DNA of 60,000 nt from Symbiodinium natans (Eukaryota > Sar > Dinophyceae > Suessiales > Symbiodiniaceae), in contig CAJNDS010002115.1 of the NCBI GenBank assembly GCA_905221605.1, positions 315,501 through 375,500 of the forward strand, in the 5' to 3' direction. This document shows, piece after piece, positions 39,951 through 49,540 of this stretch. The notes under the pieces were generated by a model that saw only the letters and a list, made by a program, of their open reading frames with translations, searched no databases and was not told the DNA's origin. The number at the start of each line of letters is the position of its first letter. Position 1 is the stretch's first letter. A program made the translations under genes and the position numbers.

Positions 39951-39958
39951 AAAGCTAT

Positions 39959-40080
39959 ACTTGAAGGTTCATGGGTGGTGAAAAAGTAAGAAGTGTCCTA
40001 GATGAGGCTCCAACGAGTTTTCATTAAAGCTACTCTGCTTAATTATATCCCTACTTATACCGACCCATGACCCTCCGAGT
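39959..40080. mobile_element. Diverged family B element
   Basis: Left end CTTGAAGGTTCATGGGTGGT, right end CGACCCATGACCCTCCGAGT. Confidence 0.65.
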
Positions 40081-40246
40081 AGAAGGTCCCACTGGTGCTT
40101 TCAAATAGCCGTTGGGGTAGGAGGGATGTTCATGCTTGGAGCCTTTTTAGGAACCTGACCCTCTTGTGCATATTTTTTTTTGGAGTAGAGGGTTTATTGG
40201 GCCAAGATTCAGGGTTTCGAATTGCTAGGCACGTTGAGGGGGCTGT

Positions 40247-40359
40247 GCTTGGAGGTTCATGGGTAGCTATAAGTAGGGTTATAAGTGGGAGAACTCTACA
40301 TATGACCTTATGTCGGGCCCTTCTAGCCCCTACTTCTAACTACCCATGAACCTCCAAGC
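40247..40359. mobile_element. Family B element, well preserved
   Basis: The left end CTTGGAGGTTCATGGGTAGC and right end AACTACCCATGAACCTCCAAG pair almost perfectly, with inner TATAAGTAGGGTTATAAGTG. Confidence 0.85.
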
Positions 40360-41020
40360 GGTAGGGCCTTGTTCTGGGTTGACTTTTGGGCTTAGGCGCC
40401 TCTTTGGTGTGCAGGAATCTTGGCCTATCACATCTGTCACCCTTAGAGGGTTACGGTTTGCGAGCTGCAGCTTATCCGAAAACCTAAAACTCCCCAAGCC
40501 CTAAGCCCCAAACCCTAAGCCCCAAGCCCTACACAAACTCAACCCTAAACCTAGATCTAAACCTCAGCCTCAAGGGTTTGGGGCGAACCTCTTGCGAAGC
40601 CCAGGAAACCTTCAAGCCAAATGTGTGAGGATCCTGGAGTTCTGCAGCCTAGATACTTACCAATACTACCTCCTTAAGAAAGACCTCATATGTATGTATA
40701 CAAGTGTATATATATATATGTGTATGTGTGTATATACATATACATATATCTATATAAAGAGATATACATCTGTTACATAACCTCAGCTTTCTAAGCATTT
40801 ACTGAAATTGACCCTCTAGCATGACGGCATTAGGTAGGTTTAAGGGTTGGGGGGTTTGGTCCGTTTGGTCGTCTCAAGCTTTAGGCTTTTAAAGGGGTGT
40901 GGGGCTTTCAAGAGCCACGGATGCCCACGGTGGGGTTTGCAGGAGTAGGTTTGTTGAACCTAATTCTATTTTGTCTTACCCTTCATCCCTAAAACGCATT
41001 CTTTATAACGCCACGCCGCC
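40360..41020. other. Stretch without a recognised gene, with TA/TG microsatellite
   Basis: A mixed TA, TG and TATG run with internal inverted symmetry lies at 40689-40770. No coding frame has a motif. Confidence 0.4.
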
Positions 41021-41082
41021 ACATATTGTTATTAAATCTTATAGGCCTCCAAACCTGCCCCAGTTTGCGGTATAGTTTTCAA

Positions 41083-41177
41083 AAGCACGACCGGCAAGGA
41101 ACCTACAATCCCATGATCACTGCCTGCGCGGAGACGAAGGGATGGGAGGATGCCACGACAGTCCTGGCAGACCCTTG
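41083..41177 (+). CDS. PPR-motif exon segment
   Basis: The frame reads KHDRQGTYNPMITACAETKG then WEDATTVLADP. GTYNPMITACAETKGWEDATTVLA is a full helix-turn-helix PPR match. The frame runs into a family B element at 41191. Confidence 0.65.
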
Positions 41178-41312
41178 CCAGGTTGGCCCACTTGAAGGTT
41201 CATGGGTAGCTATAATAAGTAGGGTGAAAAAGTATCCTAACTAAGGTTATAACCAGTTGCAACTATAGTTACCCTGCTTGTAACCCCACTTCTAACTACC
41301 CATGAATTTCCA
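41178..41312. mobile_element. Family B element in a composite bracketed by a 12-bp direct repeat
   Basis: The element proper runs from about 41191 (CTTGAAGGTTCATGGGTAGC) to 41312 (CTACCCATGAATTTCCAG). GGCAGACCCTTG occurs at 41166-41177 and 41313-41324. The left copy is part of the PPR coding frame. The right copy follows TTTCCAG and can be read into LRNKGMGVND, the end expected of that PPR motif, in another frame. Confidence 0.7.
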
Positions 41313-42059
41313 GGCAGACCCTTGAGGAACAAGGGCATGGGGGTCAATGATTAAAGAACAGCTTGTACTGTCAACTTGAACAACCCAATGTAATCCGAGC
41401 CCTCAACTGTACATTCCCGATTTGGGGTACCTAATTTTTTACGTGCACATAGTATGCGTTGGTATAAATCTCAAGGGTCCAGGCAAGGAAGGGTTGCAGT
41501 TTTCAGATTCACCGGGACACAGGTGGGCAGGGTTAGCCAGGGTTAGGTTCATGGGTCGTCAGAAGTGCTGTTCAGGGTCCGGAGCACCCTCAACCCTACT
41601 TAGACCCCTACTTAAAGGCACCCCTGAATCTTCACGTAAACCTTCTCAAGCCTGAGGGTTGTGAGAAGATGTGGGTTCAAGTAAGGGCTTAAGGCTTTGA
41701 GGTTCCATTTTTAGGGTTTTCTAGGTCTCTGCTAGGCTTACTGACAGCTTTATCGGGTCTAGGGCAGCAGGGCTTCAGAGTTCCGGAGCCCTAAGCCCTT
41801 CATGCGCTACAAACAAAACGGAGGGCCCAGGACCCGAGGGATATTCGTTCCCCAATGCGCAGCCATGGGTTGAGGAAGCCTGAAGCCCTCAAGCCCGAAT
41901 CTCCTTTTGCATCACCAAGATCCTGCTTGGGGTTCACGGGAGCTATAGGGGGTCAGAAGTGGAGAAGTGTAGTGGGCATTTCCCAACATGGGGGAACCCC
42001 CTTTTTGTACACAAAATCGAAGAGAATCCCCTGAAGCCTACCCCTATTCGGAAACTTTC

Positions 42060-42160
42060 TTGGGATGTTCCCTCTTATACTAACAGTCCTTGATCGGGAT
42101 TCTAGTACCCCCTATTATAATCCCTACTAAGGACTGCTAGTTTAAGGGAGAACATTTCAA
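42060..42160. mobile_element. Family A element
   Basis: Left end TTGGGATGTTCCCTCTTATA, right end TTAAGGGAGAACATTTCAAG. The core is TCTAGTACCCCCTATTATAA. Confidence 0.85.
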
Positions 42161-42229
42161 GGGAGAACTGTAGTTGTAACCTTCTTTAGGGTATTTTGGA
42201 CCCGACGACTAACCGCCCATGAACCTCCA
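42161..42229. mobile_element. Right half of a family B element
   Basis: Carries AGTTGTAACCTTC and ends CCGCCCATGAACCTCCAAAT. The left half is missing and a family A copy lies directly upstream, suggesting insertion or recombination between elements. Confidence 0.6.
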
Positions 42230-42274
42230 AATACAGCCGTCTCAGCTCTGGACTGGTCTTTGCCGGTGTATTTC

Positions 42275-42376
42275 AAAACCCTAAACCCTAAACCCTGAAC
42301 CCTGAACCCTGAACCCCAAGCCCTAAGCCCTAAGCCCGAAGCCCTAAGCCCTAAGCCCTAAGCCCTAAGCCCTAAC
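42275..42376. repeat. Telomere-like array dominated by CCCTAAG and CCCTGAA variants
   Basis: Two CCCTAAA, three CCCTGAA, then about nine CCCTAAG units. Variants occur in blocks. Confidence 0.9.
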
Positions 42377-42392
42377 CTGCTGTTGAAGACAC

Positions 42393-42461
42393 AAGGACAT
42401 GAAGGCTGCCGGTGTGGCCCCGGACCTCCAGAGCTACAATCGCTTTCTGAGCGTCTGCGTG
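42393..42461 (+). CDS. PPR-motif exon segment
   Basis: The frame reads KDMKAAGVAPDLQSYNRFLS then VCV. DMKAAGVAPDLQSYNRFLSVC joins the end of one PPR motif to the first helix of the next, the most typical PPR signature here. It lies 17 bp after the CCCTAAG array. Confidence 0.7.
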
Positions 42462-43379
42462 CCTGGGTGTGGAGCAAAGAGCCTGTTTCTGCTGCTCTGT
42501 TTTTTTGGGGCTAGCTTTATGTAAGGGAAATTGGGGGGTGCTCTAAACCCTAAACCCTGAACCTTTTACACGTTGCGTTCGTTAAGCTTAGTACTTTCTT
42601 GGGTTTACTGATGTTTGGAAGGGGGAGTGTCATGACGGAGGAACAGCTTTCATCGACATGGGTTTGTTCGTTTTTGGGGGTCCAGGTTTAAGACAGGCAC
42701 ACGGGTCGCACACCCCCGAAAGATACCCCGAAACATACCCCCGAAATTTCAGGTAAAGTAGCTCATGAGGCCGCGACACATACCCGAAACATACCCTGAT
42801 CCCAACACCTGATGACCGCCCCCCCTATTATCGAACAAACATATACGGTATTTCCCAAAATCGGGGGTACCCCTTTTATGCCCCTGAATAGAATAGAATC
42901 TCTTAACGGAACCCCCGAAAAGGGCCCCATTTGCGGAAACCCCATACGTCTCCACTTGCGCCTGTTTGTTTTGCCCTGCAATGCGACTAACTCCTAACCG
43001 GTTTTTTTGGGGTTTCTTTGGGGATACTTGGGGGTAAAGGAATATTCATTTCTGGGTACTATAATTCCTGAGAAACAGCAAAATTATTCATGCTGCAAGT
43101 CCGAATCTCCTAACCCGGGGCCTGGAAAACAACGAGTCCCACGACTCGTGACCCTTCAAACTAAATGTTGCTCATCCAGTTCATCTGTGGACTTATAGGG
43201 GTAGAGTTTTGGGGTCTGAGGGCTTCATTTAAACTGCGCCATGCTTGTTGATGCACACATCATTCGCCCTGTGTTCTGCTCCAGCATGAACAAGTAGTTG
43301 TGACATCCTGAACCCTGACATGCGCACACTGACCCTATATGTGCCCTAAACCCCCCAAAACCCTTTGCTTGCTGCATCA

Positions 43380-43455
43380 CATCTGCAGCAGGCTGCGACT
43401 GGATCTTGGGATCTGGTCCTGCAGGTTTTCCACGACCTGGTCCAGGAAGGCTATC
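43380..43455 (+). CDS. PPR-motif exon segment
   Basis: The frame reads HLQQAATGSWDLVLQVFHDL then VQEGYL. SWDLVLQVFHDLVQEG corresponds to the second helix and turn of a PPR motif. The frame is open on to the family A element at 43502. Confidence 0.5.
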
Positions 43456-43501
43456 TGGGGCAGAAACTTGGGGCCCAAGTTCCCTACGTTGCGGGTTCAG
43501 G

Positions 43502-43641
43502 TTGGGACGTTCCCCCTTTTTCTAACAGTCCTTGGTTGGGATTATAGTACCCCCGATTATACTCCCTAGTAGGGGTTATAGTACCCCCGAGTCGAGTCCC
43601 TACTGCGGACTGTTCGTATTATAAGGGGGGAACGTCCCAAG
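43502..43641. mobile_element. Family A element with a duplicated core
   Basis: Left end TTGGGACGTTCCCCCTTTTT, right end AAGGGGGGAACGTCCCAAG. The matching change to GACGTT/AACGTC at both ends keeps the pairing. The core TATAGTACCCCCGA occurs twice, as in the copy at 23359-23498. Confidence 0.85.
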
Positions 43642-43702
43642 GTTGAGGGTTTAAAAGCAGCCTGCAGAGAGCTTCGCCTTGGAGGAGGCTGTGCCACTTT
43701 TT

Positions 43703-43742
43703 GGTTTAGGGTTTAGGGTTTAGGGTTTAGGGTTTAGGGTTT
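43703..43742. repeat. Short telomere-like array (TTTAGGG)n
   Basis: Six units beginning with TTTGG. Confidence 0.9.
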
Positions 43743-44055
43743 GGCTGGAGAACCCCAAGCCCTTGAAGGGAGAAGGTAGTGAAAGTAGCACACTCCACTT
43801 TTCCCTCCAAACAACACCAAAGCTTGAGAGAGAGAAAGAGAGCGCACAGTGCATGTTGAATACTGTGCAATCCTTCCCGACCCTAAGTTGACGGCGATCT
43901 CGATTCAGGGCATGTTTTTTTTTTTTGAGGGGGGCTTGGGGGGGGGGTGGGGGGCTTCTTGGCTCTGAGATTTTGGGCATGCAGAGTTGAGGGCTCAACA
44001 TCGGCCCTGAGATCTGTCTGCGGTTGAGGGACTTGGGCGCTGGGAAAGTAAGGGG

Positions 44056-44128
44056 CCTTCACTCTTATACTACCAGTCTCCATAGGGATTTTAGTACCTA
44101 TTATAGTTCCTATTAAGGACTGTTACAT
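44056..44128. mobile_element. Partial family A element
   Basis: Contains ACTCTTATACTACCAGTCTC and CTATTAAGGACTGTTA. Both outer ends are lost. Confidence 0.6.
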
Positions 44129-44201
44129 CTGATTTCAATCACGGCCCCGAGTTGCCAAGCCTGACATTGTCGGCAGCTGGCCGACTGCAAAAGGCACGGA
44201 C

Positions 44202-44299
44202 CGGGATGTTCACTCTTATACTTCCAGTCCTTAACAGGGATTCTAGTACCTATTAGAATCCCTATTCCGGGCTGTTAGTATAAGGGGGAGCATCCCAAC
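44202..44299. mobile_element. Family A element
   Basis: Left end CGGGATGTTCACTCTTATAC, right end TATAAGGGGGAGCATCCCAA. It lies only about 75 bp from the partial copy. Confidence 0.85.
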
Positions 44300-44985
44300 C
44301 GATGGGGTTTTGGGGGTTTGGGGCTTGGGCATCCGATGCCGCAATGCTGTGCACGCGCATCGCGCCCTTCCGTACCTGCAGGCTTCGCCCCGGACCGCAC
44401 AAGCATCAACACTTGCATCTGAGCCTGCACATGAAGCGAAGTAATGGTCTTTTCACCATTTCGATCATACATGAGCCAAATATCCGGGTGAAGAGCCAAC
44501 CCCTTAAAAGGACTTCTAGCTTGTTTGTTTGCCGAGTTAGTCCTAGCTTGTTTATGCTGTGTTCGCCGGATGACTTCGTGATATGAATGCGTCTTGGAGA
44601 TTACAACTTCATGCTTGCAAGGGCCCTTTGGATAAAGCGTGCTGAAAGCCCAGAGAAGAATATGAACTTACCTTTTGCCCAGAGAAGCGACATGAAGGTA
44701 CGGATGCCCTTCACAGTCCTGTTAATGATAATGAGAGAAGTGAACGGAGAAACCGGAGACAGAAGACATGAATCCACTTCGGTCTTTTGTGAACCTTGCA
44801 AACTACGGCATTCTTATTCACTTGGGAGATAAAACTGACTTTAAAGGTTCGGAAGCCCGCGAAATCTCTTCTTCTTCGTAGTTATTATCTTTGTGGAGTT
44901 CATATATCAGCCCTAAAGTTAGGGATGCGGGGCCCGGGGCAATACACACGTATGTATATGACAAAATACACGTGTGTATACGACA
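44300..44985. other. Open frames without recognised motifs
   Basis: Two consecutive + strand frames (44302-44586 and 44587-44832) and a minus-strand frame overlap here. None has a motif, so no gene is called. Confidence 0.3.
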
Positions 44986-44989
44986 TATC

Positions 44990-45070
44990 TATTGTTACTA
45001 CTATTGTTACCGTTATTAGTATTATTATTAGTATCATCCTTATTAGTAGTATTATTATCATTACAAGAGC
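44990..45070. repeat. ATT-rich microsatellite
   Basis: Runs of ATT, AGTATT and ATC on the + strand. Confidence 0.8.
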
Positions 45071-45176
45071 TATAGAGTTTTTCTGGTGCGTCCGGCGTTT
45101 GCAGTGCCTGCTCCTCTTTGACTTGAGGACTTATAGGTTTTAGGACCTCATGTCCGGGCTTCCCAGCCTTTTGCCA

Positions 45177-45232
45177 CTATATATATATATATGTGTGTGT
45201 GTAGACACACACACATATATATATATATATAG
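45177..45232. repeat. Palindromic microsatellite
   Basis: A (TA)n run, then (TG)n, then GTAGAC, then (AC)n, then (AT)n, forming a nearly perfect inverted repeat of about 54 bp that could extrude a cruciform. Confidence 0.85.
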
Positions 45233-45443
45233 AGAACTAGTATTACTATTTCATTGCTACCAAATTAGAATGTTACAGTATAGTTCTTAATATTACTCTT
45301 ATTATATATTATTGTTGTTATGACTTCCCAAGCCTTCACCTGCCTGGAATGGGTTTAGGGGTGAACTGCCATTGCCTTACCCCAACCCTTCCCAAAAGAA
45401 TACGGACCAAGACATACGATGGTCTGAGGCGCAATGTGCGCTA

Positions 45444-45486
45444 GCCCTAAACCCTAAACCCTATAAACCCTAAACCCCAAACCCTC
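45444..45486. repeat. Short degenerate telomere-like array
   Basis: CCCTAAA, CCCTATAAA and CCCCAAA units. Confidence 0.85.
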
Positions 45487-45612
45487 ACCAAAAAAGAAAC
45501 CCTCGGCAACCCTTCTCTCCTCCAAGGCATCGGCGCTTGTGCCGCAGCAGGGGTGTGGCATCAGGCGGCCACCTCGGCTGCATCTGGAAAGGGTCGGGGA
45601 GGAACTGCAAGG

Positions 45613-45671
45613 GTTTACGGTTTAGGGTTTGGGGTTTGGGGTTTGGGGTTCAGGGCTGAGGGTTTAGGGTT
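45613..45671. repeat. Telomere-like array at the 5' end of the LINE
   Basis: TTTACGG, TTTAGGG, TTTGGGG and TTCAGGG units. The orientation and variant types match those of the array at the LINE 3' end (50245-50342). Confidence 0.85.
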
Positions 45672-45744
45672 AATGGCTACGGCCCAAGGGTTTCGGCTTA
45701 AGTTCCCCGTTTGTTCGAGTTGGTTCGCTTGACTCCTAGAACCC

Positions 45745-46908
45745 ATGGCTGATCATGGGTCGGATGGTTTCCCACTGGCTGCTACTCAGCATGATGAGTT
45801 TGATGAGCGATCTACCAGTCCCCCAAAACGCACCAAGAGGGATCCCCCTGATGCTGATGCTCTTCTAGATGAACTTCTGAGTCAACAGGCCAGGCATGCA
45901 GAGATTGTTCCAGCTTGGGTTTCGTCACTACAGCTATCAGTCCAGACTGGTTTTGCAGAAGTGAAGCAGAGCTTGAATGATTACAATGCCAGACTGACGC
46001 ATGTTGAAGCTATCACTTCCCAGCCAGCGCGCGATCCTAGAGTCGATGCTTTGGTTGACAAAGTTGATATGCTGACGAAGGCGTTTGATGAACAGAAGAA
46101 GAATCAGGCAGCAAGCACACCCAACTCCACGCCTGACCGGTTCCAAGGGGCTGGGATGCATGGCTCAGATGCGTGGTCTGTGTACTTGGCCAACCAACAC
46201 AACAGGTCAACAGCATCCGGTTCGGCAGGACCCGCGCAGAACCAGAAGAGCCATCCTGCGTTCCACTCCACTCCTCCAAGGCTCCAGCAATCCGAGTTCG
46301 CGGACCTTACATCCGATACGAATTTCAACCATGTGATTATAGGCGGATGGCAGTTCGACACGCCGCGGCGTTTCATCTTGAGTGATATGGACTCTTTCTT
46401 GAAGCGTTTTCGGGATCCACTCCAACACTGTGTTGAACGCACAGTGGTATATGGCCAACGTGCACAGGTAGGTCATCTCTTCCTCAAACCATTGACGCCA
46501 GAACTCGCAGCAGAACGTTTCTATTCCTTACAGGATCGTTGCTCGAATTGTGCTCAGACAGCCAGTGGTGACAATATCTGGCTTGCACCTTCGAGAACGG
46601 CTGAGCGTAGAAGCAAGAACCGTGCCACGAGACGCGCGTGTGATTTTCTCTCCTCTCTTTGGGCTGAGGGTCACAAGCCTGAGTTGGAGATAGGTTGGGG
46701 AAGGCAAGTTGTCTGGATCTCAGGCAAGCGTGTTGCATCAGGGTCGGCATCCGCCTTGTTTCCGACGACGGGTGATAAGGTTGTCTCCAGAGTTTTCGAG
46801 CATGATGGAGACATCGCAACTTTCCACTTTAACGTTCATGTGCTTCAGACCTTAACGGGCAAGACTCACGCCGAAATCGAAGCCAGTTTGCAATCCTATG
46901 ATCGCTGA
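45745..46908 (+). CDS. LINE ORF1 protein
   Basis: 387 codons from the ATG at 45745. The N terminus is acidic and Ser-rich, with a basic PPKRTKRDPP stretch at residues 26-35 that resembles a nuclear localisation signal. Residues 60-118 are Leu/Val-heptad-like and could form a coiled coil. Residues 122-185 are low complexity. Residues about 195-335 (HVIIGGWQFDTPRRFILSD, later GHLFLKPLTPELAAERF) resemble an RNA-recognition-motif-like fold, as found in ORF1 proteins of other LINEs. The likely role is to bind element RNA in the ribonucleoprotein. No zinc knuckle is visible. It ends at TGA 46906-46908, and the same frame reopens at once as the endonuclease. Confidence 0.75.
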   Translation: MADHGSDGFPLAATQHDEFDERSTSPPKRTKRDPPDADALLDELLSQQARHAEIVPAWVSSLQLSVQTGFAEVKQSLNDYNARLTHVEAITSQPARDPRVDALVDKVDMLTKAFDEQKKNQAASTPNSTPDRFQGAGMHGSDAWSVYLANQHNRSTASGSAGPAQNQKSHPAFHSTPPRLQQSEFADLTSDTNFNHVIIGGWQFDTPRRFILSDMDSFLKRFRDPLQHCVERTVVYGQRAQVGHLFLKPLTPELAAERFYSLQDRCSNCAQTASGDNIWLAPSRTAERRSKNRATRRACDFLSSLWAEGHKPELEIGWGRQVVWISGKRVASGSASALFPTTGDKVVSRVFEHDGDIATFHFNVHVLQTLTGKTHAEIEASLQSYDR

Positions 46909-47720
46909 CTTGCAGAAAGGGAGCCAAGTACTGATGTCTTTTACTGTGACTCCTGGAATGTACAGGGTAGGTCCTTGCCTATCATCTCGGATTGGCTTCT
47001 TTTGCATGAGAATGGTCCCGAATTTCTGGCTTTGCAAGAAGTTGGTGGTACAGGCTCCCTTGCGTCAGCCCTAAGGGAAGCATCGAATTCAGAGCCATTG
47101 TCCGAGTATTCATTCCGTGATTGCGTGTGTTCTTCCTACTATGTTTTGGGTACTGCTGATTTGAACTCCTATTTGGCACAGGTGATTCTTCTTTCCAAAG
47201 GCAGCGTTGAGTACGTTGCTGATCCTTACAAAGGGGAGAGGATGATTGGTGTCAAGTATGCTTCATCCGCTGCTCATAATTTGCGTTGGATCTTTACGGT
47301 GCATTTACTCCATGGCGACAATAGCGATGCAATGTTTGAAGATGCGCTTGCGGAGCTCACGCGTGTCTGCCAGGCATACTCTGAAACCGAAGCTCTCATC
47401 ATAGGTGATTTCAATGCCGAGTTTGGCAGTCCCAGAGCTGTCCTACTCGACGCCGCGCTTTCGCCCTTCGGCTTTTCGTGCTTTCGTTCAGATATACCCA
47501 CCAGACATGGTTCTACTTCAAGTTCCAGCATAGACTACGCTTACATCAGCCGTGCTTTAAAGTCCCAGACTGTGTCTACGCCTGTTGGTCAGAATCAGCT
47601 CCTGGTGCATTGTGGATCCCGGCATGACATTCAGTCTGATCATGATCGAGTCACGCTGGCTTTGCACCTTGGTGCGGCTGCTCCTAAAAGGACCAAACGC
47701 CGCAAGCCGAGGTCGTGGGG
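46909..47720 (+). CDS. LINE ORF2 endonuclease domain (exonuclease-endonuclease-phosphatase fold)
   Basis: This continues the ORF1 frame directly after its TGA. Active-site motifs in order are SWNVQG (about 46951), LALQEVGG (about 47030), a VHLLHGDN segment, GDFNAEFG (about 47404), SSIDYAYIS (about 47524) and SDHDRV (about 47638). These supply the Asn, Glu, Asp, Asn, Asp and His expected of an apurinic-type LINE endonuclease that nicks target DNA. There is no in-frame ATG between the TGA and SWNVQG. The first start-like codon, TTG at 46975, lies after the first catalytic motif. Near 47715 the frame shifts within GGGGCCCTCC. Confidence 0.8.
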
Positions 47721-47975
47721 CCCTCCTTTGAAACCCTTATTCTCCAGGGTCAGTGGGAGTCCCTGCAGTCCCTTCAACAAGCTTCTTCGTACAACACCCC
47801 GTCCAAGAAGTATAGAGACAGCCCCTACCTGAAGGATCTCTGTCACCAACGTCGTTTCTGCACTGATCTTGACAAACGGCTTGAACTCACGCGAGCTATC
47901 CTTGCAAACCGTCGGGCGGAACGACTGCTGTGGCTCCAGTCCCTTGAGGATGATGCCGCTTCTGATTCTACTTGA
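47715..47975 (+). pseudogene. LINE linker between endonuclease and reverse transcriptase, frame-shifted
   Basis: This continues the protein in another frame as GPSFETLILQGQWESLQSLQ and later LELTRAILANRRAERLLWLQ, a helical linker. It ends in TGA at 47973-47975, just where the reverse-transcriptase frame opens, so a second indel is implied near 47960-47975. Confidence 0.65.
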
Positions 47976-49540
47976 GAGCAAGGCTCAAACCTCATGGTGA
48001 CTTTCAACCCCTTGTCAAAGACTCCGGAGGCCTCGGAGAAGCGGCTGCTAGGGTCAAGCGTCACTTTGACACTCTTTTCCACCCTGATGTCCCACAGGAT
48101 CAGCGCCAAGAGATTCAGGGTATACTCGAGTCCTTGCGGTTGGAGTCCGGTGCGCACATGCTTGCAGAGTTTACCGATGCGGAGATCCAGGAAGCACTCA
48201 ACAAAGGCAAATATGGTAAAACCTCGGGTCTTTCAGGTGTTACCTATGAATTGTTAGTGGCAATGTGGGGCATTGAAGATGGAAGGATTATTCTCAGACA
48301 GTTCCTCAACAACCTTTTCACTGCTTCCCAACACCCGCAGGGCCTCTATCGTGCTTTTGTACTTCTCATCCCAAAGGTTGCCCAGGTCGCTGCCCCAACG
48401 GACATCCGCCCTATAAACCTAATTGAGGCGTGCAACAAACTGTATTGCCACATTCTCTTACAGAGGTTGGTTGCGTCATGGTCAACTCCTCCGTGTCAGT
48501 GTGGGGGTGTTGCAGGTAGCCAGGTCCTTGATGCCCTTGCTACTGCACACTGGATGGTCTACAATGAGGGCGTTCTTACCCAACACAGAATATGGTTTAA
48601 TGCTGATATCAGGTCTGCGTTTGATTCATTGCAGCATGTTGCAGTAGCTCGGTGGATCTCCGCGTCGACGCCCTCGCATCTGGCACGCGAAGCTTTGCAA
48701 CTTCTGCGAGTTGTGCTGCAGCCACAGTTGGTGTTTGCATGGAAGGGGGTGCAGTGGGAAGTCAGCCAGGCCCAGGGTGTGCAACAGGGTCACACCTACA
48801 GTTCTGGCGTGTTCAGCTTCATCATAGGCCATCTTTTGCAACAGGAGTTCCAACGATGTCGTGCTGATGGTTTTGACTCTGTGGTGGGGGATTGGGGGTG
48901 GCTTTTCATTGACGATCTCTTGCTGCATTTAGATGATTGGAATTCTTCCATCAAACTCCTTCCAAGGATACAGGGTGCTTTGTCAGCTGTCGGTCTTACG
49001 TTTAACTTGACCAAAACACAGCTCATGGCTTCTCCTGCTACGCTTGCAGCGGGTCGTGAGCTGGTTCTGCCTGCGGGCCACGTGTTGTCCAAAGTGCCGT
49101 GGGTTGATCTTACTCAGTACTTGCGCAAGCCATTGAGGCATCTACACGTTGGCGAGAATCTGTGGCATCTTTGGCAACCCTTCTTCGTGCGTAGTGCGCA
49201 TCACGGTTTGCAGCAGATGCTCCCAGTACTTCGTGGCCTCAATTGGTTGCAGCCCAATTTGGCCTTGACCATCCTAAACATCGGAAGTAAATGGCTCTGG
49301 GCTTCACCTGTCGTTCCTCCCACCGTGCATGCACTTGAGAGCATTCGTACCCTGCAAGCTACTGCGTTGCAAACCCTGCTGCAGCTGCACATACCCACCT
49401 TGCTCCAGAAACCGCAGGCCATGGTCTTGCATAGACTTCGCAAACGTGCTGTATACCTCTTCCTCAATGACAAGATACCCCAAACATGGACTTTTCAGTG
49501 GCAGCTGCGTTTCTGGAACTACTTCGGCCATGTCTTGTGA
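47972..49540 (+). CDS. LINE reverse transcriptase
   Basis: An open frame of 522 codons. Family motifs are present in order: GKTSGLSGVTYELL (82-95), LLIPKVAQVAAPTDIRPINL (131-150) with NKLYCHILLQRL, motif A FNADIRSAFDSL (209-220), motif B QAQGVQQGHTYSSGVF (266-281), motif C LFIDDLL (311-317) and motif D GLTFNLTKTQ (341-350). The catalytic Asp of motif A and the DD of motif C are intact. The opening codon given by the frame is TTG, and the true protein continues from the linker upstream. The frame closes at 49540 while similar-looking protein continues in another frame. Confidence 0.85.
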   Translation: MRARLKPHGDFQPLVKDSGGLGEAAARVKRHFDTLFHPDVPQDQRQEIQGILESLRLESGAHMLAEFTDAEIQEALNKGKYGKTSGLSGVTYELLVAMWGIEDGRIILRQFLNNLFTASQHPQGLYRAFVLLIPKVAQVAAPTDIRPINLIEACNKLYCHILLQRLVASWSTPPCQCGGVAGSQVLDALATAHWMVYNEGVLTQHRIWFNADIRSAFDSLQHVAVARWISASTPSHLAREALQLLRVVLQPQLVFAWKGVQWEVSQAQGVQQGHTYSSGVFSFIIGHLLQQEFQRCRADGFDSVVGDWGWLFIDDLLLHLDDWNSSIKLLPRIQGALSAVGLTFNLTKTQLMASPATLAAGRELVLPAGHVLSKVPWVDLTQYLRKPLRHLHVGENLWHLWQPFFVRSAHHGLQQMLPVLRGLNWLQPNLALTILNIGSKWLWASPVVPPTVHALESIRTLQATALQTLLQLHIPTLLQKPQAMVLHRLRKRAVYLFLNDKIPQTWTFQWQLRFWNYFGHVL

